Positions 5,925 to 13,246 of a stretch of DNA of 64,000 nt are shown here, one piece after another. The notes below the pieces were generated by a model. It was given only the letters and a program-made list of their open reading frames with translations. It had not been told where the DNA came from and did not search any database. The translations under genes and the position numbers were made by a program. The DNA comes from Halorientalis marina (lineage in GTDB: Archaea > Halobacteriota > Halobacteria > Halobacteriales > Haloarculaceae). Each line of letters starts with the position of its first letter. Position 1 is the stretch's first letter. Where the stretch lies: NCBI RefSeq assembly GCF_023028345.1, contig NZ_CP095487.1:3472001-3536000 (forward strand), written 5' to 3'.

Positions 5925-8293
5925 ACCAGTTGCCCCCAAAAGACGCCTATCCAGAGTGGGCGAAAGCATACGATAATTGGGCGTTGTGGTCCCGCGAATC
6001 CGAAAACGCCGGGAAGCCACTTAAGAAGAATCAATACGGTGCCAGTTGGTCTGACCCGGACTGTGGGTACTCATTTGAGGACGCCTATGAAGCCGCCCAG
6101 TCTGACGACTACTTTGATGGCATTGGGTTGGTAGTCCCCGACGACGCCGTAATATACGGGATAGACCTTGATGGGTGCCTTCGAGAGCCGAACGCACCAA
6201 AACCGAAAGACTGGGTGCCGAAGCTCGATCTGTTTGTTGACGACGCCTATATTGAGTATTCTAAGTCCGGTACTGGCCTACATATCTTTGCGAAAGGCAA
6301 CGTGCCGGAGTGGTGGACTAACAGCCACTTTAGCAACGATGAACACGAAGGCGTTGAAGCCTATGATAACAAGTTCTTCATTTTTACTGGCGACAGGCTC
6401 CCTATCTCGGCAGATACGCCCGAGGAGGTTGATCCGCGACCGTGGCTCATGAAAGCCTACAAAGGGGTTCGTGGCCGTCTCCCGACGCTTGGAACGCCCG
6501 ATGCTGATAGTGACGATTACGACGGTTCACATGAGCTGTCCAAGGCAGATATTGAAAACGCATTGGACAGTCTCAATCCCGATATGGGACACTCTGAATG
6601 GGTCCGAATGGCATTTGCCGTGTACGACTGGGATGATGGAAACACCGGGAGGAGTGTCTTTGAGAGTTGGTCACGACAAGGTAGTAAGTTCGACTCTGCC
6701 GCCGAGAGCACGATTGAATGGGTCTGGTCAAACGCCGATGATGGGGACTCAAACAACAATACGTCCCTTGGATCGTTGATCTACGAAGCTAAGCAAAATG
6801 GCTGGTCGTACCCAACAACGGACGGCGGTACTACCACACAACAGCAGAGTTCGGACAGGCCAGCAGGCAACACCGATTCGGACGAATCCGATGATGGGGA
6901 CGGATGGGATTATGTCCGGGGTCAGTACCAGGCCGCGTCAACAAAAGAGAGTCCCGTCGAGAAGAACGACGCCCGGTTTGAAGCCGCCGAACAGTTGTTA
7001 GACGAGTTCCGTTTCGCCAACCGGGAGGACGATGATGTGCTGTTCGTGTACGACGAAAGTAGTGGTATCTACGAGGAGAATGGTGAAAGCGTCATTCGCC
7101 AACGGGCGCGGAAAGGGCTACAGGGTGCCTTTGCCCGTCAAGAGGTTGGGGAACTGGCCGAACACATCCGCGCGGCACGGACGTATGCTATCGAAGAGTT
7201 TGGTGGCCCTGAGTGGCATATCGCTCTTGACAATGGGGTGCTACGGATTGACCGGGGCGGGAACGCCGATCTACTCAACCATGACCCCGAATACCTGTTC
7301 ATCAATCAGGCCGGGACACGGTACGACCCCGACGCCGACTGTCCCCGCTGGAAGCGATACCTGAAAGAGACAGTCAAATCCGACACGCACCGGATGAAAC
7401 TACAGGAATACGCCGGCTACTGCCTCATGCACTGGGGGATGCCCGAACACAAGGCGTTGTTCCTGGTTGGCCCGCAGGCGTCCGGTAAGTCGACGTTCGC
7501 AGATACAATCCGCGCCCTGTTGGGTGGAGCGGACAACGTGGCGAGCATGGCCCCGCAACAGATGACCAGCCGTTTCGGGACTGCCGAACTGTTCAGTGCA
7601 TGGGCCAACATTCGCAACGACATTCCGCCAAAAACGATTGAAGAAACTGGCACGTTCAAGGAGATTACAGCGGGCGATCCCATCAAAGCCGAACGAAAGG
7701 GTAAGCCACTGTTCCACTTCCGACCCACGGCAAAGCACATATTCAGTGCTAACCAGCTGCCCGACGCCGAGGACGATGATGGGGCGTTCTACCGCCGTGT
7801 GTTGCTCGTGCCATTCCCAACGACCATTCCCCGCGAGCAACGGAATAAGTCGCTAGACGACAAGCTCCGCGACGAGTTGCCCGGTATCCTGAATTGGGCG
7901 CTTGATGGACTGTCCCGGCTTCTACAGCAGGACGGTTTCACGGGCGATCTCTCCGTGCATGAGACGGCAGAGACGTGGGATAAGTGGGGCAACACCGTTG
8001 ATAGATTCGCCAAAGTATGCCTGGAAACGTCGGGTAGTGGAACACCGAAGCCGAAGAAAGAGGTGTACGCTATGTACCAACGGTTCTGCGATGACGAGAA
8101 CTTCCCGGCGGACACACAACGCAAGATGACGCGCCGGCTGAAAACGGAGCATGGGATACAAGACGGGCACGCGACGGTTGACGGTCGACAACAGCGGTGC
8201 TTCCTCAATGTCGAATATACGTCCCGTGCCGAACAGTACCAGGAGTCCGACGACGATGATGTGAATGGGTCGGGCCTTGGCGACTACTCCTAA
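5921..8293 (+). CDS. PrimPol / D5-type SF3 helicase replication protein
   Basis: This 790-residue protein combines a primase-polymerase and a helicase. Near residue 79 is an Asp motif (Y-G-I-D-L-D-G) and near 117-126 an S-G-T-G-L-H-I-F motif, the metal-binding and SxH signatures of the archaeo-eukaryotic primase superfamily. Residues about 205-270 resemble a PriCT-2 domain. After an acidic linker comes a D5-N-like region and then an SF3 AAA+ helicase with Walker A G-P-Q-A-S-G-K-S-T (about 516-524), a Walker B-like segment near 560 and sensor F-S-A-N-Q-L-P near 607. Plasmid and phage proteins of this type prime and unwind DNA for self-replication. It is the last gene of the rightward operon and the best evidence that the element is a replicon. 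Confidence 0.85.
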   Translation: MNQLPPKDAYPEWAKAYDNWALWSRESENAGKPLKKNQYGASWSDPDCGYSFEDAYEAAQSDDYFDGIGLVVPDDAVIYGIDLDGCLREPNAPKPKDWVPKLDLFVDDAYIEYSKSGTGLHIFAKGNVPEWWTNSHFSNDEHEGVEAYDNKFFIFTGDRLPISADTPEEVDPRPWLMKAYKGVRGRLPTLGTPDADSDDYDGSHELSKADIENALDSLNPDMGHSEWVRMAFAVYDWDDGNTGRSVFESWSRQGSKFDSAAESTIEWVWSNADDGDSNNNTSLGSLIYEAKQNGWSYPTTDGGTTTQQQSSDRPAGNTDSDESDDGDGWDYVRGQYQAASTKESPVEKNDARFEAAEQLLDEFRFANREDDDVLFVYDESSGIYEENGESVIRQRARKGLQGAFARQEVGELAEHIRAARTYAIEEFGGPEWHIALDNGVLRIDRGGNADLLNHDPEYLFINQAGTRYDPDADCPRWKRYLKETVKSDTHRMKLQEYAGYCLMHWGMPEHKALFLVGPQASGKSTFADTIRALLGGADNVASMAPQQMTSRFGTAELFSAWANIRNDIPPKTIEETGTFKEITAGDPIKAERKGKPLFHFRPTAKHIFSANQLPDAEDDDGAFYRRVLLVPFPTTIPREQRNKSLDDKLRDELPGILNWALDGLSRLLQQDGFTGDLSVHETAETWDKWGNTVDRFAKVCLETSGSGTPKPKKEVYAMYQRFCDDENFPADTQRKMTRRLKTEHGIQDGHATVDGRQQRCFLNVEYTSRAEQYQESDDDDVNGSGLGDYS

Positions 8294-8326
8294 CTAACGC
8301 CGTACCTGTTCTTTACGCTCTGCTTT

Positions 8327-8354
8327 GGAAAATTTTTGAGCGCGAAATTTTTCC
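8327..8354 (+). terminator. Hairpin after the primase-helicase gene
   Basis: GGAAAATTT and AAATTTTTCC arms flank a short GC-containing loop, 34 bp after the stop codon. The A/T-rich stem with T-runs is consistent with transcription termination of the rightward operon. Confidence 0.45.
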
Positions 8355-8499
8355 ACATCGTAGCATACCCACCGACAGCGGTAGGTATCATACTACAACC
8401 CGATTACTGCTCTTTACCGTGGTGAAAGTGTAATCTCTGCCTTCAGCCGCTAACAATACAATAAACGACCATATCACTAAACTGACTACACGACCCCCC

Positions 8500-8550
8500 C
8501 GAAATCTTTGCGGGAGTGCGTGTGCGCGTGTGCGCTCGCCCAAAGATTCG
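8500..8550. repeat. Inverted repeat with alternating purine-pyrimidine loop
   Basis: Left arm 8500-8516 (CGAAATCTTTGCGGGAG) and right arm 8535-8550 (CTCGCCCAAAGATTCG) pair with one bulge and one mismatch. The loop between them is almost purely alternating GT/GC, a composition that favours Z-DNA. It may be a cruciform, a protein-binding site or a terminator. Confidence 0.5.
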
Positions 8551-8713
8551 GCACCCATTGTGTAGTAAGCAAACTGATATACAACCGTCCGTTGCTAAGG
8601 GCGGTGAAAAAAGGACATAACACTTTCACTGAGGTTGTGAACTGCCGCCCACGTTCGCTATAGCGGTTATAGCCAACCGTGGTATTAACTACATGGGTCA
8701 CAATGTGGCCCAT

Positions 8714-8956
8714 ATGAGTGAATGGACTCACTCAGACGGTTTGGACAGAGAAACCCGCCAGCGACGGGCAAAAAACGGGAAGTGCGTTATCTGTGGCGGC
8801 GACTACGATCACATTGAGCCAGTCAAGAGTACCGACACAGATAGCGACTGGCCGATGCTTGGACGTGCATTTGTGCATGGCGACACCGAGTGTATTGAGT
8901 GGCCGACTGGCGTGACGCAGGAGTACGACACAGTGAATGAGCGAATCATTCAGTGA
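8714..8956 (+). CDS. Hypothetical Cys-containing element protein
   Basis: The protein has 80 residues from ATG 8714; an in-frame ATG at 8693 would add seven residues. I prefer 8714 because a TATA-like TTAAC lies about 30 bp upstream and leaderless starts are usual here. A K-C-V-I-C-G-G knuckle followed by an Asp/His segment, with a later His and Cys (H-G-D-T-E-C), could bind zinc. The imperfect inverted repeat TGGGTCACAATGTGGCCCA around 8695-8713 covers the start region and may be an operator. The 3' end overlaps the next gene by 20 bp. Confidence 0.5.
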   Translation: MSEWTHSDGLDRETRQRRAKNGKCVICGGDYDHIEPVKSTDTDSDWPMLGRAFVHGDTECIEWPTGVTQEYDTVNERIIQ

Positions 8957-9173
8957 CCGCGTGACGACACTGGTTGAAGAGACGGCCTTGAGCGACCAAC
9001 AGGCCCGTGTAGCTCTGTATCGGTATCAGGGCTACTCATGGACCGAGATAAGCGAAGAAATGGACATAGGCCGGGACACGGCACGGAACTACCACGACCG
9101 CGCCAAGGAGAAGTATGAACAGGCCAGTGCGACAGTCGAGAGGTTAGAAGAAATCGGGTTTGGTGCCGAGTGA
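8937..9173 (+). CDS. Small helix-turn-helix protein (sigma-region-4-like)
   Basis: This 78-residue protein has a clear helix-turn-helix: S-D-Q-Q-A-R-V-A-L (about 19-28), then G-Y-S-W-T-E-I-S-E-E-M-D-I-G-R-D-T-A-R-N-Y-H (about 32-53). That is the arrangement of sigma-70 region-4 and LuxR-type modules, followed by a coiled-coil-like C-terminal helix. It overlaps the preceding gene by 20 bp and is the last element gene before the chromosomal junction. Likely a transcription regulator of the element, possibly controlling maintenance or excision; that role is inference. Confidence 0.6.
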   Translation: MSESFSDRVTTLVEETALSDQQARVALYRYQGYSWTEISEEMDIGRDTARNYHDRAKEKYEQASATVERLEEIGFGAE

Positions 9174-9192
9174 CGCGCGACTGATTTTCGTC

Positions 9193-9251
9193 GATACCTA
9201 CCAGTTTGCGTATAGAAAGGGGTGTCTGAAAATCTATCAGGTATCTGGTAG
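9193..9251. other. Inverted-repeat pairs near the right end of the element
   Basis: GATACC (9193-9198) pairs with GGTATC (9240-9245), and CTACCAG (9198-9204) pairs with CTGGTAG (9245-9251). Two alternative stems so close to the junction could be recombinase arm sites. No integrase gene lies in the window. Confidence 0.3.
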
Positions 9252-9327
9252 TGGTTGCACCGTCCTTACGCCGTGTGGCGATTCGCATACCCACGGCATA
9301 GGGTTGGTTGTAAGAATGAATGGTGCA

Positions 9328-9669
9328 TTATGCGGCTTTCATCGAGAAGGCGTGATCCACGCTGTCGGTCTCGAACGGGAGTCGCTCGAAGTCGCCCTGG
9401 AGGAAGCCAACGGCGCGGTCGTCGGTGTACGAGCGGGCGTTCCGGACCATCTCCGGCGAGGCGTCGACGCCGTAGGCGCGTCCCGCTCCCTTGATCTCGC
9501 GGAGGGCGCGGGCGGCGTACCCGCTCCCACAGCCCAGATCGAGCACCGTGTCGCCGGCCTCGACCGGCATCCGTTCGAGGACGTGTTTCGCGGTGTGCCA
9601 GTGGCGCTCCTCCATCCCCCTGTCGCGCCCCTCGCTGGCCCACCGGTCGAACTCCTCGCGAACGCTCAT
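9328..9669 (-). pseudogene. Class I SAM methyltransferase truncated by element insertion
   Basis: From ATG 9669 the frame encodes a normal methyltransferase N-terminus: V-L-D-L-G-C-G-S-G-Y motif I near residue 45, an acidic motif II region, and an F-E-R-L-P-F segment. It ends abruptly after D-H-A-F-S-M plus three residues. Relatives known to me continue from this motif (usually H-x-F-S-M-E-A-F-Y-Y) for about another 100 residues. Homologous sequence appears to stop near 9340, exactly where composition changes to that of the AT-rich element. The missing C-terminal half probably lies beyond the left end of the element, outside the window. The product is almost certainly inactive. Confidence 0.75.
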
Positions 9670-9786
9670 GGATGTGCCAGTCCCCGGCCCGACAAAACGG
9701 GTTCGGTCGCGGCCGCTCCGTGACCGCGCCAGCGGCACCGAGGCCGCTCCGGGACCGTTTTAGCCCTCGGGGGCGAGACCGTCGGC

Positions 9787-10230
9787 ATGGTCGGGAAAAG
9801 CCGTCGGTTCGCGGTCGCCGACACGGCCCAGCAGATCGTCGGCGGGTTCCTGCTGGCCGGGCCGTTCGTCGTCACCGAGGAGGTCTGGGTGCTGGCCGCA
9901 CGGATGACCGTCGGCCACCTCGCCGCCGTCGTCACCATCGTCTTCGCCATCGGCTACGGCGCCCTCTACAAGGCCGACGACGACCGCGACCCCGACAGCG
10001 AGCAGGAGGTCGCCGGTATCCCCCTCCGCTTTCTCTCGCTGATGTGCGTCGCCTTCGGCTCCGTCACCGTCCTCGCGCTCGCCTTCACCGCGCCCCGGAC
10101 CTTCCTCGTCGAGGGCGAAATCCTCGCGGCTCCGACACCGACCCTCGTCGCGCTCACTACGGTCAAGGCCGTCGCCGTCGGCGCCATCTTCAGCGTCGTC
10201 GGCGCCGCGACGGCGGACTCCGTCTTCTAG
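9787..10230 (+). CDS. DUF2391-like integral membrane protein
   Basis: This 147-residue protein has four hydrophobic segments (about residues 15-35, 42-60, 83-103 and 118-140) and short charged loops, including an acidic D/E-rich loop near 65-75. Its size and layout match the haloarchaeal DUF2391/TIGR02587-type membrane proteins as I know them; biochemical function is unknown. The first intact chromosomal gene right of the element, it is followed immediately by a hairpin (10231-10255) that may terminate transcription. Confidence 0.65.
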   Translation: MVGKSRRFAVADTAQQIVGGFLLAGPFVVTEEVWVLAARMTVGHLAAVVTIVFAIGYGALYKADDDRDPDSEQEVAGIPLRFLSLMCVAFGSVTVLALAFTAPRTFLVEGEILAAPTPTLVALTTVKAVAVGAIFSVVGAATADSVF

Positions 10231-10784
10231 GCCCCCACTTTTTACTGCGGGGGGCTTCCTCGGGCGCAGAGCGCCCTGTGGGAGCCCCCCGTCTGCTCAC
10301 GGGCGCTTTGCGCCCGTTCGCATGGTATGCGGGACCTTCGGTCCCGCACTATTGCAAAAACTTGGGGAAAAACGACGGAACTCGCGCCACGGCGCGAGTT
10401 CCGTGATTCCCGTGAGTGACCACAGGGAGCGAACGGGATCGTACGGAAATCTTCGATTTCCGTGATGCCAAAAATCTCCGATTTTTGAGCAGCTCGGCAG
10501 AGCTTGCTCTGACGGTGACCGCGCTCACTTCGTTCGCGCGGATGCTTGATTCGCTCACGCTGACCGCCCAACGAAGACGGCCGCCCTGCCCTTCCCCGGG
10601 TCGTGCGGCCCGCGAGGCCGCGGGCACGCACTCCCGGCCGACCGCACCACCGGTGACTGCAGTGATTGGAGACGGTTGAACGGCAGCGAGGCCGCGTCGT
10701 AGCCGTGTCCGCGCGGATACCAGGGCTCGAACCCCCCGACCGAGACCCGCAACCTTAACGCCGTCGCCGGTGTTCTGTGGCGAT
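10231..10784. repeat. Tandem cluster of short perfect hairpins in an intergenic region
   Basis: No gene is visible. Successive inverted repeats occupy 10231-10255, 10248-10291 (nested, 12-bp arms plus an inner GGGCGC/GCGCCC stem), 10300-10316, 10329-10347, 10377-10402 (perfect 12-bp arms), 10444-10462, 10469-10487, 10488-10510 (imperfect) and 10519-10541. Several have TTC or TTT loops. The arms differ in sequence, so this is not one repeat copied, but many independent palindromes in a row. Region 10545-10750 shows no obvious structure. A TATA-like CTTAAC near 10755 precedes the next gene. Confidence 0.75.
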
Positions 10785-11363
10785 ATGGATTACCAGCTCG
10801 CTATCGAGAACACGCCGGACACCATCCCGGGGGGAACCGGGATTCTGCTTCTCCATCCGAGCACGGGCGAGACCGACCGCATCGACACCGACTTCCTCTC
10901 GACCGACACCGACCACATGCTCATCGTCTCGACCCGCACCACCGCCCGCGAGGTCGAGCAGAAACTGGAGTACTACGAGGTCGACGAGACCAAGGCCGTC
11001 ATCCTCGACACCCTCTCCATCGAGCGGGGCTACACCCGCCGACAGAGCAAGAACGTCCGCTACGTCTCCTCGCCGGACGACCTGACGAGCATCGTCGACC
11101 ACGTCGGCGAGTTCCTCGACGGCCACGACGGGAAGCTCCGCGTCACCGTCGACTCGCTCAACGAGATGGCCTACTACGCCGACGCGGACCGCACCCGCGA
11201 CGCCGCCGAAGCCATCCTCGGCCTCCTCGACGACCACGATGCCGTCGGCCTCTTCCATCTCGACCGCGAGGTCCACGACGGCTCGACCGTCGAGGCCTAC
11301 CGCGACCTGTTCGACGGCGTCATCGAACTCGACACCGACGGCACCGTCACCTCGACGTTCTAG
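10785..11363 (+). CDS. KaiC/RecA-fold-like haloarchaeal protein without a P-loop
   Basis: From ATG 10785 (192 residues; a longer frame from 10770 is possible) the protein shows alternating strands and helices and a T-G-I-L-L-L-H-P-S-T-G-E-T segment where KaiC-like proteins would have a Walker A, but the G-K-[ST] is absent. It resembles the haloarchaeal 'HTR-like' or DUF7090-type proteins, whose function is unknown. A TATA-like element about 30 bp upstream supports a leaderless start. Its stop codon overlaps the stop of the convergent gene on the other strand. Confidence 0.6.
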   Translation: MDYQLAIENTPDTIPGGTGILLLHPSTGETDRIDTDFLSTDTDHMLIVSTRTTAREVEQKLEYYEVDETKAVILDTLSIERGYTRRQSKNVRYVSSPDDLTSIVDHVGEFLDGHDGKLRVTVDSLNEMAYYADADRTRDAAEAILGLLDDHDAVGLFHLDREVHDGSTVEAYRDLFDGVIELDTDGTVTSTF

Positions 11364-12142
11364 TCCTCGAGGGCCGCGAACGTCTTGCGCGCCCACTCGA
11401 CGGCGTAGGCCGGTCCGTTCCGGCTGTAGGCGCCGGTATCCAGCGCCGCGAAGGGCGCGGGCACCTCGATCCCGTGTTTGATAGCGCTACAGGCCAACTC
11501 CGCCGCCGCCGGGAACTCCGTCTCGCCGCGTGCCATCTCGCCGGCGAGTCCGTCGAGGCGGGGCGTCAGCCGCTCGCCGGCGTCGAGCCACGCCTCGAAG
11601 AGGGCCGGATGCGCCTCGTCCCAGTCCGCGAAGACCTCGCGGGTCCGCAGTCCCAGGTGGGCGGTGTACAGCGCGGCCGCGAGCTGGTAGTCGCCGGCCG
11701 GCGAGAGCGGCGTCGCGGCCACGAGGTCGGGGTACCGCTCCTCGAAAAAGCCAAGGAAGTGCTCGGGCGCGTCGAGGCCCACCTCGACGAGCGCCTCGGC
11801 GAGCAGGAAGGAAACGAAGTCCTCGGGTGACCCCTGGAGCCGCGGCTTGACGAACACGGCCGGCGGGTCGGTCTGACGGGTCCAGGCGACGCCGCCGTCA
11901 CCGGGCATCCCGACCGTGAACTCGCCGCCGGCGTAGCGGCGAAGTTCGTCGGGTGCGTCGGCCGGCACCCACTCGTCGGGGTAGCTATGGGGGTCGAGCC
12001 CGTCGACGACCAGCGCGAGGTCCTCCGCGACGGCCGGGTCGAGCGTCTCGAAGTCCCGCTGGCAGTCGAAAACGAGGGCGTCGGGCGCGTGTGTCTCTCG
12101 GACGGCCGCGAGCGCGCCCGAGAGGGGGCGCTCGTCGAACAT
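11360..12142 (-). CDS. Conserved haloarchaeal hypothetical protein
   Basis: This 260-residue soluble acidic protein is largely helical and Ala/Leu/Asp-rich, with no signal peptide or recognised motif. The size and context fit a haloarchaeal DUF (possibly DUF7089), but I have no firm family identification. Its ATG shares one base with the stop of the upstream 28-residue membrane peptide gene (TGATG), so the two are coupled. It converges on the KaiC-like gene with overlapping stop codons, leaving no room for a terminator between them. Confidence 0.6.
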   Translation of the reverse strand: MFDERPLSGALAAVRETHAPDALVFDCQRDFETLDPAVAEDLALVVDGLDPHSYPDEWVPADAPDELRRYAGGEFTVGMPGDGGVAWTRQTDPPAVFVKPRLQGSPEDFVSFLLAEALVEVGLDAPEHFLGFFEERYPDLVAATPLSPAGDYQLAAALYTAHLGLRTREVFADWDEAHPALFEAWLDAGERLTPRLDGLAGEMARGETEFPAAAELACSAIKHGIEVPAPFAALDTGAYSRNGPAYAVEWARKTFAALED

Positions 12143-12228
12143 CAGACCGCCGCGCTGACCATCAGTCCGACGGCGATCAGCCCGAAGACGGCGATAGTGG
12201 CGAGTACGATCTTGGTGGCTTGGCTCAT
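12142..12228 (-). CDS. 28-residue single-helix membrane microprotein
   Basis: ATG 12228 to TGA 12142 encodes an N-terminal M-S-Q-A-T-K and then one continuous hydrophobic helix of about 20 residues ending in A-A-V. The stop overlaps the start of the 260-residue gene by one base, arguing that it is translated and coupled. Tiny single-helix proteins of this type are frequent in haloarchaea and normally missed by gene callers. It may anchor or regulate the downstream product at the membrane; that is inference. Confidence 0.6.
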   Translation of the reverse strand: MSQATKIVLATIAVFGLIAVGLMVSAAV

Positions 12229-12373
12229 GTGTGCTCGTTCCCGGAGTAACGATTTAAACCTTCGATTTCGTCCCCGGCGAGCACACCGGCTGGCCGGCGT
12301 GGCACCCGGGTTCCGGCGGTCGCGAACCGCCGCGGGTCAACGGTTAATGTGCAGTACTCCCTATAGAGGTGCG

Positions 12374-13246
12374 ATGCGCGATCAGGCTCGGTACGACTAC
12401 ACGCCGGTGACCGAACGGGAGTACGACCTGCCGAACGACGCCAACGTCGCCGTGTGGATAGCGCCGAACGTGGAGTACTTCAAGATCGACGTGCCGTCGA
12501 CGGCGATCTACCCCGACGCCGCCGAGTTCCAGCCGGACGTGCTCAACCACGGCTGGCGGGACTACGGTGCGCGGGTGGGGATCTGGCGGCTGCTCGACGT
12601 GCTCGACGCCCACGACGTCACCCCGACCGTCTCGCTGAACGCCGAGGTCTGTGACCACCAGCCCGCGGTCGTCGAGGGACTCGTCGAGGCCGGCGCCGAG
12701 TTCATGTGTCACGGCCAGTCCAACTCACAGTTGCACGTCGGGATGGAGTACGAGGAGGAACGGGCGCTCATCGAGGCCGCCCGCGACCGGATCGCCGAGG
12801 CGACAGGGACGGAGCCGCGCGGCTGGCTCGCGCCCGCCCTCGCCGAGAGCTACAACACCCCGGACATCCTCGCCGAACTCGGCTTCGAGTACATCTGTGA
12901 CTGGTGTAACGACGACCAGCCCTACGAGTTCGACGTCGCGGATGGGGACCTGCTCTCGGTGCCGTACTCGCTGGAGCTCAACGACTTCGAGGCGTTCCTC
13001 GAGTTCGGCTACACCCCTGCACAGTTCGGGCAGATGATCAAAGACGAGTTCGACGTGCTCTACGAGGAGGGGCAGGAACCGGGCAACGGGAAGGTGCTCT
13101 GTCTCGCCCTCCACCCGTTCATCAGCGGCCAACCCTTCCGCCGGAAGTACCTCGACGACGTCCTCGAATACATCACCGGACACGACGACGTGTGGCTGAC
13201 CACCGGCGGGGAGATCGCCGATCATTACATCGAACACTACCGGTAG
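12374..13246 (+). CDS. Polysaccharide-deacetylase-family protein (PuuE-like)
   Basis: I chose ATG 12374 (290 residues). The sequence has the fold hallmarks of the NodB/PuuE group: an early acidic/Asn segment (N-A-E-V-C-D-H), an H-G-Q-S-N metal-site-like motif near residue 118, and a P-R-G-W-L-A-P segment near 150. PuuE-like members act on allantoin or other C-N bonds rather than on chitin. The amidase gene begins on the base after this stop codon, so the pair probably degrades or remodels an amide- or ureide-containing compound. The metal ligand set has not been verified. Confidence 0.75.
   Translation: MRDQARYDYTPVTEREYDLPNDANVAVWIAPNVEYFKIDVPSTAIYPDAAEFQPDVLNHGWRDYGARVGIWRLLDVLDAHDVTPTVSLNAEVCDHQPAVVEGLVEAGAEFMCHGQSNSQLHVGMEYEEERALIEAARDRIAEATGTEPRGWLAPALAESYNTPDILAELGFEYICDWCNDDQPYEFDVADGDLLSVPYSLELNDFEAFLEFGYTPAQFGQMIKDEFDVLYEEGQEPGNGKVLCLALHPFISGQPFRRKYLDDVLEYITGHDDVWLTTGGEIADHYIEHYR

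Larger units (their letters stand above)
8294..8692. other. AT-rich intergenic stretch with hairpins
   Basis: No gene is visible. The stretch contains a near-perfect hairpin just after the primase gene (8327-8354), an interrupted GTAGCATACC/GGTATCATACTAC inverted repeat (about 8359-8397), and a larger hairpin with a GT/GC-alternating loop (8500-8550). Confidence 0.5.

Noticed and set aside
8937-9173. True bacterial-type sigma factor
   Set aside because: Only a region-4-like helix-turn-helix is present; there is no region 2, and archaea use TFB/TBP.
10690-10750. tRNA-like GGTTCGAGCCCTGG on the minus strand
   Set aside because: The supposed T-stem does not pair over five bases and no anticodon or D arm is found upstream.
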